This document shows, piece after piece, positions 8,705-16,512 of a stretch of 64,000 bases of DNA. Each line of letters opens with the position of its first letter. Position 1 is the first letter of the stretch. The translations under genes and the position numbers were made by a program. Source of the DNA: an uncultured bacterium (GTDB lineage: Bacteria > Actinomycetota > Coriobacteriia > Coriobacteriales > Coriobacteriaceae); assembly GCA_905215525.1 (NCBI GenBank), contig CAJMQJ010000004.1:124001-188000 (forward strand), given 5' to 3'. The notes below the pieces were generated by a model. It was not told the DNA's origin, did no database searches, and saw only the letters and a list, made by a program, of their open reading frames with translations.

Positions 8705-9079
8705 CGAGACGAGTATGCTTACTCCGGTGAACCACTTCTACGGCGGAACCGCATCTCTTTAATTATGTATGTGCCGAGCGGCTTTTGCCGTGTGCAGTCT
8801 CGTTTTTTGACGTATATATCCTTTTGTTCGAACGATGAAGAACACCGCGAAATGGCGTAGGATATCGGAGTCGATGTGGGGTCTCTGCCCTTTTGTTTCT
8901 GGCGGTGTTTCTGCCGATGCCGCGTAGCCGTTTTATATGAATTACCTTAATAAGAGCACTTATGTTCGCATGGGTGTTCGGCGGTAAAATTGATTCAATG
9001 GATTAGTGCCGCTGCTATTCATGTGGCATGACCTAGGCTGTCGTTTTGTCGGTGAGCAGATTGTGAGGTTGTTGAGCTT
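8705..9079 (+). other. Gene-free upstream region of the CD-NTase operon
   Basis: About 375 bp, more AT-rich than its surroundings. I see no convincing coding frame on either strand and no clear terminator. It presumably holds the promoter of the CD-NTase gene, but no well-spaced -35/-10 pair stands out. Confidence 0.4.
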
Positions 9080-9892
9080 ATGGACCGAGTTAAGAAGAAT
9101 ATCGTTGGCGTTGAATCTGCAAAGAGAGAATTGATCTCCAAAAGGTACAAACGGATTACCAAGGCTGTGAACTCGGAGTTTTGGAGTTCCAACAGCGAGA
9201 CGGCACATTCACTGTATGTTGGTTCTTATGGGCGTGGTACCGCAACAACAGATAGCGATCTTGACGTATTGCTGTCCCTTCCTAGGAGCGAGTACGAGCG
9301 TTATGACATGTATAGGGGGAATGGACAATCAAGATTACTTCAGGCTGTTAAATCCGCAGTTTCCGAAACCTACTCTACGACTGATGTTAAGGGTGATGGT
9401 CAGGTTGTCGTTGTCAGTTTCTCGGATGGAATGAAGTTTGAACTTCTCCCGGCATTTGAGCGTGTGGACAGCTGGGGATCATTTGTGAGTTACGACTACC
9501 CCGATACTCATATGGGCGGTCGATGGCTTGCGACTGATCCCAAGGCGGAGCAGGAGGCGATGAAAGAGAAAAACGCAAGCTCGAGGGGACTCCTGTTCGA
9601 CACTTGCAAGCATATTCGAAATGTCCACGCCGCGAGCTTCTCAAGCTATAGGCTGTCCGGCATCGTTATCGATAGCTTCGTGTTCTCCGCGATTGCTGGT
9701 TGGCGTTGGGCGAATGGGGAGAGCTCTGCACCAGCGGGGGCATATGAGATGCGACTTTTGGATGAGTTTAATCGCCTTTCCCTGCAAGGCGCGGTGCCGT
9801 TCGCGCTTTTTAGCCCAGGTAGCCAGCAGGCTATCGATACAGCCAAAAGTTATGAGTGCCTCGGAAAGGTGCTTCGCCAAATGGCGCGCTAG
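9080..9892 (+). CDS. CD-NTase (SMODS-type cGAS/DncV-like nucleotidyltransferase)
   Basis: 270 residues. The core has the pol-beta nucleotidyltransferase signature GSYGRGTATTDSDLDVLL: G49-S50, then D60-x-D62, with a third acidic residue E121 in FELLPAFE. These would bind two metal ions and NTPs to make a cyclic or linear oligonucleotide second messenger. It is short for a CD-NTase (often 300-400), so the C-terminal alpha domain may be reduced. The next gene, 9 bp downstream, is a SLATT-type 2TM protein, the classic SMODS-SLATT pairing predicted to be an abortive-infection (CBASS-like) module. The product nucleotide is unknown. Confidence 0.75.
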   Translation: MDRVKKNIVGVESAKRELISKRYKRITKAVNSEFWSSNSETAHSLYVGSYGRGTATTDSDLDVLLSLPRSEYERYDMYRGNGQSRLLQAVKSAVSETYSTTDVKGDGQVVVVSFSDGMKFELLPAFERVDSWGSFVSYDYPDTHMGGRWLATDPKAEQEAMKEKNASSRGLLFDTCKHIRNVHAASFSSYRLSGIVIDSFVFSAIAGWRWANGESSAPAGAYEMRLLDEFNRLSLQGAVPFALFSPGSQQAIDTAKSYECLGKVLRQMAR

Positions 9893-9901
9893 GAGGTTGT
9901 T

Positions 9902-10471
9902 TTGGATAGATTGGATTATAGGGAGCGGCTGCGCGGACAGATTGAGGAATCTTACGGCAAGCTGTCGTATACATATCAGACGCAGCAGGAAGCGGCAACT
10001 CTAAAGCGTAAGACGGTCAATCGTATTTCCATCAGCCAGATAATTCTAACTGCGGTTTCAACTTGTGGAGTAATTAGCGTCATTATAGGTCAAACCGGGA
10101 CCGGAGTTGGGGCTGTTGTCGCTTCCATTACCTCGGCCTTATCGCTTGGGTTAAATCTGTATACCCGTGGCTCTAAGCTGCCCGAGGAAGCTGAGGAACA
10201 CGTGCGTTGCGCTAATCGACTCTGGGTTGTTCTTCAGGACTATGAGTCGTTGCTTACGGATTTTGACGACCTTGAAGTTGGAGAGATCCGCAGATGCCGC
10301 GACTTGCTCATTGAGAAGCAAGCCGAAATATACGATGAAGCGCCAAGGACGAGCGACAAGGCGTACGAGAAGGCTCGCGACAGGCTTAAGAACGGGCACC
10401 AGTCATTTGAGCCGGGGGAGATTGACAAATTGCTGCCGTCGCGCTTGCGTAGCCATGTCCGAGAGGAATAG
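9902..10471 (+). CDS. SLATT-domain two-TM effector paired with the CD-NTase
   Basis: 189 residues starting at TTG 9902; an AGGAGG five nt upstream makes this unusual start convincing. An N-terminal amphipathic region is followed by two hydrophobic helices (about residues 43-63 and 67-87, the second ending LGLNLYTRG) and a charged C-terminal helical region, the layout of the SLATT family. By family knowledge such proteins may form membrane pores when triggered by the nucleotide of the partner nucleotidyltransferase. A 10-bp hairpin terminator follows. Confidence 0.7.
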   Translation: MDRLDYRERLRGQIEESYGKLSYTYQTQQEAATLKRKTVNRISISQIILTAVSTCGVISVIIGQTGTGVGAVVASITSALSLGLNLYTRGSKLPEEAEEHVRCANRLWVVLQDYESLLTDFDDLEVGEIRRCRDLLIEKQAEIYDEAPRTSDKAYEKARDRLKNGHQSFEPGEIDKLLPSRLRSHVREE

Positions 10472-10492
10472 CGTGCCTTTTACTGGGCTGTT

Positions 10493-10519
10493 AGGGCTGG
10501 GGTGTTTCCTCAGCCCTTT
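10493..10519 (+). terminator. Intrinsic terminator after the CD-NTase/SLATT pair
   Basis: AGGGCTG pairs with CAGCCCT and extends inward to about 10 bp with a TGTTT loop, followed by TTT. It separates the pair from the convergent KAP gene. Confidence 0.6.
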
Positions 10520-10557
10520 AGATAGACGATCTTATTAGAGGGTTGCGTGAGAAGACT

Positions 10558-11925
10558 TTACTTGGTCACCGACGGCGGGGCTAGGCGCTGGAACAGCTTT
10601 TTGCAGTGCGACGAGATATCGAGATCGATGCTGCTCAGTTCTCGAATACGCGGATCGGTGTTGCTAACGGAATAGATAGCGGCGCAAACGTCTTCAATAA
10701 AACGGCTTCTCCTTCTCTCGGTTTCTTGGTGGTAGGGAAGCTCATCTTTTCTTGTTCCCCAAGTTTTTTCAATTGCCTCGTCGAGAAGCTCCATAAACAG
10801 TCTGCTGTTGCTTGCAAGCTCGTACACTGTAGAAAATCCTGCACCTGTCTTCACCTCGTGCCAAGCAAGTGGTTCGTAGTAGGCGAGGACATTCAACACG
10901 GGCAGTAGGCAGTGGTACTGGAAGTGCTGGAGCTTTGTGCTTCCGAAATATTCATCGTGCTTACTGATGTAATCCAAGAGATTTGTTATGGGTTCGGCTA
11001 GCCGGTTACAGGCTCTTAGTGAAGCTTGTTCATAGTTGAGCAAGTCGATGGTTATATCCATGAAGATGTATCCATCGAATTTATTTACGCCTTTGTATCG
11101 AAGGTAGTCAGCTATCTTTATCGAATTTAGCTCCAGCCGTTTGTCGTAGAAGCGCTCGAGGTATTTTCTTCCCTCAAATCTTGGGCCATATATGCCCTGG
11201 AGGGAATGTGCAAGCTGCGTAATGTCGGTTGAATAAACTACAACGATGTTCTCTTGCTGAAACAGGGTTTTGGTCTGCTCAAGTACCTTTATGGCGAATT
11301 CGGGCCGGCAGCGGTCGAGTTCGTCGATAAAGATGACGGCTCGGTCGGCCATCTTGGGTAGATTGTTCTTAATGAGCTCGTCAATTTTGCCTCGAAGCTC
11401 TTTCTCATTTTTGTACTGTTCGAGAAAATCGGTTCCGCTGAAATTTTCAATGACACCACTGATGTCACCGCCATATCCGATAAGGGAAGCGGCGGCTTCT
11501 ATGGCGCCAATGATTCCCTTTCTGAAATCCTCTCCACCCTTGGCGCTCTTCTCGTCTGTAGCACTAGCGATAGAGGCTAATATTGGCAAGATCGGATTGT
11601 CGAAATGGTCGTCCTCCCATGCGTTGAAATAAATGGGGAGGTATGGTTTCTTGAGCAGTTCCTCGTCGATATTACCGAATGTTGTGCTTGGTTTTGCGCT
11701 GTCCTGGCTAAGTGCCGGATTTGTCATTTGCAAGGCTCTCGCAACTTGCTTTACAAAGAATGTCTTGCCGGAGCCCCAAGGTGCATCAATGACAAAGGTA
11801 TACGGAGGCTCAACCGCAATGAGCATCTTTAGAAAGTCCTCGATTTCTCTCTTGCGGTGTAGCGGGTCCTGGGTAAGAGCGTCTTCAATTGCTTCCGGCG
11901 TGGGTTCCTCGTCGACTCGTTTCAT
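10558..11925 (-). CDS. KAP-family P-loop NTPase
   Basis: 455 residues. It has Walker A APWGSGKT (residues 48-55), the FNAWEDD segment (100-106) typical of KAP NTPases, and Walker B VIFIDELDRC (197-206) followed by the sensor-like YSTD. The KAP insertion region (131-190) holds Gly/Ala-rich helices that may touch the membrane. Bacterial KAP proteins include phage-exclusion proteins and are common in defence islands. It is convergent with the CD-NTase pair and divergent from the next gene. An antiphage role is inference from family and location. Confidence 0.75.
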   Translation of the reverse strand: MKRVDEEPTPEAIEDALTQDPLHRKREIEDFLKMLIAVEPPYTFVIDAPWGSGKTFFVKQVARALQMTNPALSQDSAKPSTTFGNIDEELLKKPYLPIYFNAWEDDHFDNPILPILASIASATDEKSAKGGEDFRKGIIGAIEAAASLIGYGGDISGVIENFSGTDFLEQYKNEKELRGKIDELIKNNLPKMADRAVIFIDELDRCRPEFAIKVLEQTKTLFQQENIVVVYSTDITQLAHSLQGIYGPRFEGRKYLERFYDKRLELNSIKIADYLRYKGVNKFDGYIFMDITIDLLNYEQASLRACNRLAEPITNLLDYISKHDEYFGSTKLQHFQYHCLLPVLNVLAYYEPLAWHEVKTGAGFSTVYELASNSRLFMELLDEAIEKTWGTRKDELPYHQETERRRSRFIEDVCAAIYSVSNTDPRIRELSSIDLDISSHCKKLFQRLAPPSVTK

Positions 11926-12103
11926 GGCGGCCGCCTTCTTTCTTTGGGCTGGGGTTTCGTTTCGGTCTTATTCGTTCTGTAAATAGGATCGGTAGGTCTC
12001 TTCTTGTTTGACTTTCATCCGTAGGTTCTACCCTTTTAGTGTTTAACAATGCCTAGACCGTAAAATGGGCTCAATGGTTTTGCTGATTGACTGGGTGGTT
12101 CGA

Positions 12104-12838
12104 ATGGCGCTTTCTATGAGTCATATCCACTGGGATTACTTTATTCTGCTCGAGGAAGACGTCATTCGGATATTGCATTACATCGAGCCTACCGAAGCGA
12201 ACTATGGCACCTATGGCGCCGAGCTCGTCAAAGTCTATCTCTCGATTTGTTCCGAGATCGATGTCGCCTTTAAAGATCTTAACCACCTTGTCAGGCGTTA
12301 CGAGAGCGCCGATTGGGGTGCGGTTAAAAACATTTTCGGGGCGCGTGAGATGGTCCACGCTCGCTTCTCGCAACAGTTTCGTTTTAGCTGGGTTGTTATT
12401 GGTGCCAGCGAGATCGTTATTAACCCCTGGTCATCTTGGTGGACAGATGATGGGACCGAATCCGCCATGAATCCTGAATGGTGGGTCTCATATAACAATG
12501 TCAAACACCATCGCTTGGATAGCTATGCCGAAGCCAATCTCGGCAATGTACTTCATGCCCTTTCTGGTCTGTTCGTCCTCCTTTCCTGCTTATATCGGTA
12601 TGAGTATGAACACAATGCGGATGAGGCCCCTCGGTATCTGCCCGCCCCACAGCGATTGAAGTTTTCGAGTCGGGGGATTGAAATCGGCTCGAGTGATCCG
12701 TTATATGTTATCGGTACCGCACTCTGCTCTTCTCCGGGCTTTCATGTTGACAAGCCGTTGCAGCTGCCTTTATCAGGCGAGAGAGATACTCGTGACGATT
12801 GCGAACAGGGCGTGAGTTCGATTCAGGTGAATGATTGA
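12104..12838 (+). CDS. Uncharacterised protein in the defence island
   Basis: 244 residues from ATG 12104, which has GGGTGG five nt upstream; ATG 12065 is an alternative without a ribosome site. I do not recognise the family with confidence. The N-terminal half is helical and acidic. The centre is rich in Trp and contains NPEWWVSYNNVKHHR followed by a hydrophobic helix NVLHALSGLFVLLSCLY. No signal peptide or catalytic motif stands out; the YNxxKHxR pattern recurs in helical bundle proteins. It is divergent from the KAP gene with about 180 bp between start codons. Confidence 0.6.
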   Translation: MALSMSHIHWDYFILLEEDVIRILHYIEPTEANYGTYGAELVKVYLSICSEIDVAFKDLNHLVRRYESADWGAVKNIFGAREMVHARFSQQFRFSWVVIGASEIVINPWSSWWTDDGTESAMNPEWWVSYNNVKHHRLDSYAEANLGNVLHALSGLFVLLSCLYRYEYEHNADEAPRYLPAPQRLKFSSRGIEIGSSDPLYVIGTALCSSPGFHVDKPLQLPLSGERDTRDDCEQGVSSIQVND

Positions 12839-12882
12839 GTGTAGTTGCCGACTAGCAATTAGCCGAACCCGCCCCATTCCCG

Positions 12883-13008
12883 TCAAGTTCGATCAAGCAG
12901 TGACTTAAGAGTTGTGAGTTCGCGTGTCGATGTAACGTGAGTATTTTCTCGCTTGAGCTTGAGTTGCCTGCGGCGGGCGGCGGAGATTGCGCCGTGCCCC
13001 AGCTCCAT
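12883..13008 (-). CDS. Possible 41-residue basic small protein or gene remnant
   Basis: On the minus strand ATG 13008 has AAGGA at a good distance and opens a 41-residue frame, MELGHGAISAARRRQLK onward, ending LKSLLDRT. The same frame is open upstream to about 13085 with protein-like content (WNPTQYCKELMEL), so it may instead be the C-terminal tail of a lost gene. It sits just downstream of the 13080-13751 gene on the same strand. Confidence 0.25.
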   Translation of the reverse strand: MELGHGAISAARRRQLKLKRENTHVTSTRELTTLKSLLDRT

Positions 13009-13079
13009 TAGTTCCTTGCAGTATTGAGTAGGGTTCCATTGTGGTTTTTCGAGTGGTCGATTGCTTGCTCGTCGACTTG

Positions 13080-13751
13080 TTATTTAGCTAACGGCAGTTT
13101 AAGCATGAGGCCGCCTTTAACCTCCGTGAGGCTCGACACCGGCACCTTCCAGGAAAAGTCCATAAGGCTGCCGCCTAAGTCCAGTTCCGCATGTCCATAC
13201 TCTTCGATTTTGTAGTCAGGGTTGCTCTTGTCGGGCTTAAGGCGCCACTTGACCGGTTGCGATCCGACGATTCGATACTCCCGTTGGTATGCAAATTTGG
13301 GTGTTTTGATAACAAGGTTGTCCGGGATGCCTTGGAATGCCTCGGCAGTTACGCTTGGACTAGGGGCGCCGTAAAAGACGGGGCCGTGCAGGGATACGCC
13401 ATCTCCCGAATCAAACTTCCTATTTAGCAGCCGCTCAAAGCGGTCATACCGCACGATGCCGATCCAGCCGTTGGAACACCTGAACTCCTCGACCATTCGC
13501 TTGGTAATTACGACAGCGTTATCAACGATGTCGCTCTCCCGCACCGTGTACATGCAGTAGATCGGCAAGAGCCAATGGGCGTAGATGCCCATGCCGCATG
13601 CCAGAGACGCTTCTAGCGGATCGCCCTGCTCTCCGGGCAGACCGTGGTAGTAGCCGGCGGCGTTCATATAGAGGCGCCCGTTCATCAGGTCGTCGATGTA
13701 CGCCTCTTGGGGAGCGAACTTCAGTAGGTAGATGATGCCGTCTATTGGCAT
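13080..13751 (-). CDS. Uncharacterised protein, intact copy of a duplicated family
   Basis: 223 residues from ATG 13751, preceded by GAGAGG. The N-terminus DGIIYLLKFAPQEAYIDDL then NGRLYMNAAGYYHG, with a downstream RGD-like QGDPLEAS, resembles a family of unknown function seen near mobile and defence genes, in which a KF..xExxxDLLNGxLYxN motif begins the protein. The C-terminus holds YQREYRIV and HAELDLGG. No signal peptide or membrane helix is visible. A decayed second copy lies at 8357-8704, which suggests past tandem duplication or repeated acquisition. Confidence 0.6.
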   Translation of the reverse strand: MPIDGIIYLLKFAPQEAYIDDLMNGRLYMNAAGYYHGLPGEQGDPLEASLACGMGIYAHWLLPIYCMYTVRESDIVDNAVVITKRMVEEFRCSNGWIGIVRYDRFERLLNRKFDSGDGVSLHGPVFYGAPSPSVTAEAFQGIPDNLVIKTPKFAYQREYRIVGSQPVKWRLKPDKSNPDYKIEEYGHAELDLGGSLMDFSWKVPVSSLTEVKGGLMLKLPLAK

Positions 13752-13983
13752 GGCGAGTCCTCTCGTTGGTTGATGTATCCCGAGCCTCGTCATGTGCTCA
13801 GGTTCTTAGTGCAAATATAAGAGCGTCTCCTCAAACCCGCGTGCCGGATTGGGTAATGTCGTGAAAGTTGGCGTAGCGTCCGATCTAAAGCAATGCGTCT
13901 CGACGTTGAAGAACCTGGTATGCGGTTGATTCGATCATCCTCTCGCTTGTGGGCATTGATGCTTTCGTGGCGGGCGAACTGGG

Positions 13984-14090
13984 TATGATGCTTCACCTTA
14001 TTGAGGTGTATAGTACGTAGTCATAGTACAAAAGCTCTTTGGGGCTTTAAGGGCGACGCTTTCAGTTAGAGGGTGTTGCCCTTTTTTATG
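13984..14090 (+). ncRNA. Candidate structured small RNA with terminator
   Basis: Between two divergent genes a TATGAT -10-like box (13984-13989) is followed by three hairpins: CACCT/AGGTG (13994-14008), AAAGCTC/GGGGCTTT (14031-14048, with one G-U pair) and AAGGGC/GCCCTT ending in a T-run (14049-14087). TAGTAC occurs twice between the first two. No ORF overlaps. The -35 is poor and the RNA ends more than 190 nt before the RloA-like start, so it could be an independent small RNA or a leader terminator. The rest of 13752-13983 shows nothing I can name. Confidence 0.3.
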
Positions 14091-14279
14091 CGTTTAAAGT
14101 CTGGCACGCCGGCCGTGTCCGCTTCGACGATGGACTCATTTTTACCGCACTTCCGTGTTCGGCGCCCTATACCTGTTGTCTTGGGAGTGGTAAACACTTG
14201 ATTGATGTTTCTTAAAGTCTATAATCAAAGAAAAACCCTGAAATATCTTTTCAAAACAATGAAAGGAATTTTGAGGCCG

Positions 14280-15497
14280 ATGCTTTGCCAGTTTACCTTC
14301 AGGAACTATAGATCCTATCGCGACGAAACTGAGCTTTCCATGCAGGCAACATCGATGAGGGAGTTCGAGCGCTCCCTCATAGAGTGCCCTGACGGGCAGA
14401 GTTTTCTTCCGGTGGCTGCGGTGTACGGGCCTAACGCTGGCGGCAAGTCTAACCTGCTCGAGGCGCTTGACTACATTCGTTCGGCGGTGGCCAGGCCGAT
14501 CAGATTGCTGTCTGCCAGCACTGATGCGCCAGAGGGTAACCGTCCTTCGATACCCCGTTGCTCTGCGTTTGAGTTCGATGACGTGTCTGCTGCCGAGCCC
14601 ACCGAGTTCGAGCTCTACTATCGCGCGGGTGAGCACGAGTACCGCTATGCCCTGTCCGTGCATGCGGACGAGATCGTGTCCGAAGGCCTGTGGCGGCGAA
14701 AATTGGGAGCGTCACGCACGGCGATGCTGTTCGAGCGTGAGGGCGCAGAGGTTGAACTCGGCCCCATGCTGCGTAAGCTCGTGACGGCTGCGAGATTCAA
14801 CCCGAGACTGCCGTACCTGTCGTTTCTCTGCATCAACTTTGACGCGCCGTTGGTCAAGGAAGCTGCCAGCTGGTTTCTTGACGGGGTGTTCCTGAACTAT
14901 AACAGCTCCTATCTGGAGCAGATGCTCGAACAATTGCTCGACGAGGATGACTCACCCGACGTCACGCGTTTTTTGCGCGCCGTTGATGTGCGTATTGATG
15001 GCTTCAGAGTGGAGAGGGCGCCGGAGTGGCGCGGCCAGCGCGTCTTCGTGAGACACGAGGTGGGCGGTAAGGCGTACGAGCTGCGTTTATCCGAGGAATC
15101 TGCCGGAACCCAGAAGCTCTTAGGGTTGGCTGCGTATCTGATGACAGCGCTTGAGCGTGGTGGCACCGTTGTGGTAGACGAGCTCGACGCCAAACTGCAC
15201 CCGAAGCTTCTTCGCTATGTGATTCTGCTGTTTAAGGATCCTGAGGTCAACAAGAGTGGCGCGCAGCTTATCTTCTCGTCCCAGGATGTGTCAACCATGC
15301 GAAACGATGTGTTCCGCCGTGACGAGATATGGTTCGCTGCGCGCGGCGAGGGGGAGGCGAGCCAACTGTGGTCTCTCGCCGACATCCACGAGGCAAACGG
15401 TAATCTGGTAAGCAAGAACGCGGCTTTCGACAAGCAATACCTGTCCGGTCGCTACGGCGCCGATCCGTATCTCACCCGCATCGAGGAGTGGGATTAG
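14280..15497 (+). CDS. RloA/AbiLi-type AAA ATPase
   Basis: 405 residues from ATG 14280; ATG 14259 would add seven residues. It begins with the usual FTFRNYRSYRDETEL strand, then Walker A GPNAGGKSN (from residue 50). The C-terminal half carries a signature-like SEESAGTQK followed by Walker B TVVVDELDAKLHP and an SSQDVS switch, the ABC-ATPase head architecture of OLD/AAA_15 proteins. The stop is 1 bp before the RloB gene, so they form a pair. Such pairs match RloA/RloB and lactococcal AbiL phage-abortive systems; the ATPase is expected to gate the partner. Confidence 0.7.
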   Translation: MLCQFTFRNYRSYRDETELSMQATSMREFERSLIECPDGQSFLPVAAVYGPNAGGKSNLLEALDYIRSAVARPIRLLSASTDAPEGNRPSIPRCSAFEFDDVSAAEPTEFELYYRAGEHEYRYALSVHADEIVSEGLWRRKLGASRTAMLFEREGAEVELGPMLRKLVTAARFNPRLPYLSFLCINFDAPLVKEAASWFLDGVFLNYNSSYLEQMLEQLLDEDDSPDVTRFLRAVDVRIDGFRVERAPEWRGQRVFVRHEVGGKAYELRLSEESAGTQKLLGLAAYLMTALERGGTVVVDELDAKLHPKLLRYVILLFKDPEVNKSGAQLIFSSQDVSTMRNDVFRRDEIWFAARGEGEASQLWSLADIHEANGNLVSKNAAFDKQYLSGRYGADPYLTRIEEWD

Positions 15498-15498
15498 C

Positions 15499-16167
15499 AT
15501 GGTGGCGAAGAAGTCGAAGGGCTGGCGTAGCGGCAAACGAGAGGGCCGCTCGCGCATGGTTCAGATGACGCGTCATCTTATAGTGAGCGAGGGCAAGGAG
15601 ACCGAGCCTCGCTACTTTGAGGGTGTGCGTGCGGCGTTGGGTGCGGCGAACGAGCGTAAGGTTGCCATTGTCGTTAAGGGGACCGGCAAACACACACTTG
15701 ACCTACTTGACTTTGCCGTCGAACACTGCCGCTATGCGCCCGAGACATTCGACCATGTGTGGCTCGTGTATGACAAGGATGACTTTCCTGCGTCCGACTT
15801 TGACGCGATGGAGCGCAAATGCGACGAGCTCTCCGATGGTTCGAGGACCTTCCATGCGTTGTGGTCGAACCCCTGCTTCGAGCTGTGGCCTCTTCTGCAC
15901 TTTCGCTACACGACCGCGCATATGTCCGCGTCCGACTGCCAGCATGTCCTCGCGCAGGAGATGTCGAGAGACCTGGGCATCGAGTACCGCAAGAACTTGG
16001 ACGGGCTGTTCGAGGTGGTGGACGGCAAACGAGGCGAGGCATTGCAGCGTGTTGGGCGCCTCGTCACATACCATAGGGGGCTGGGTAACGTTAAGCCATC
16101 TGCGCAAAACCCTGCAACTAAGGTGGGCGAAATTTTCGATGTAATCGGGCCGTATCTGGCTGGCTAG
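15499..16167 (+). CDS. RloB-domain protein (AbiLii-like), TOPRIM-like nuclease partner
   Basis: 222 residues. The basic N-terminus leads into HLIVSEGKETEPRYF, where the Glu would be the first TOPRIM-like acidic ligand, then HVWLVYDKDDFP with a DxD-type motif, and the family segment ALWSNPCFELWPLLHF. These mark the RloB family. By analogy it is a nuclease-like effector activated through the upstream ATPase; activity has not been shown for most members. It is coupled to the ATPase gene with a 1-bp gap. Confidence 0.7.
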   Translation: MVAKKSKGWRSGKREGRSRMVQMTRHLIVSEGKETEPRYFEGVRAALGAANERKVAIVVKGTGKHTLDLLDFAVEHCRYAPETFDHVWLVYDKDDFPASDFDAMERKCDELSDGSRTFHALWSNPCFELWPLLHFRYTTAHMSASDCQHVLAQEMSRDLGIEYRKNLDGLFEVVDGKRGEALQRVGRLVTYHRGLGNVKPSAQNPATKVGEIFDVIGPYLAG

Positions 16168-16449
16168 TCGAGTCTGTGGATTGGCTTTCCGGTTAGGGCG
16201 ATTGGCGGATTGTGATGCGCGATTGCAAATCCGGTGCGTAGGAGAAGTGCGGAGAAAAATCGAAACTCGCCGAGCACAGCCCGATTTCAGGCAACAAAAC
16301 CGCAGGTCGCGAGTGCCCAAAACTAGGGTCTGGTCGACAGGTCTCGGTTTTCACCCCACTTCCGAATTGGTCGCTCATTTAGCACTCTCGATGTCCCCAC
16401 ATCCTCTAAAAAAGTTCTTAAAACAGCCTTAAAGGCGTTCCAACTCGCG
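16168..16449 (+). other. Gene-free boundary between the defence island and the pel operon
   Basis: No supported ORF on either strand and no riboswitch I recognise. In particular no c-di-GMP-I aptamer core is visible. Composition becomes AT-rich towards 16400. It is the left edge of the pel operon regulatory region. Confidence 0.4.
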
Positions 16450-16468
16450 TTGACAGCGTAAAATACGC
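16450..16468 (+). promoter_or_regulatory. -35-like box with adjoining palindrome upstream of pelD
   Basis: TTGACA (16450-16455) is directly followed by GCGTA-AAA-TACGC (16456-16468), a perfect 5-bp inverted repeat. A weak -10 (TTGACT) follows at 17 to 18 nt. The palindrome would lie in the spacer, a typical repressor position. The pelD start is 45 nt further on, with a GGGGAGG ribosome site. Confidence 0.25.
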
Positions 16469-16512
16469 ATGTTTGACTATGACTAAAGTGGATTTTAGGG
16501 GAGGGGTGCGCC

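Noticed and set aside
8232..8762. 176-residue plus-strand ORF
   Set aside because: It is antisense to the decayed paralogue at 8357-8704, whose homology is on the minus strand.
16168..16512. c-di-GMP riboswitch upstream of pelD
   Set aside because: The conserved GEMM core and tetraloop receptor are not visible; regulation more likely acts through the PelD protein.
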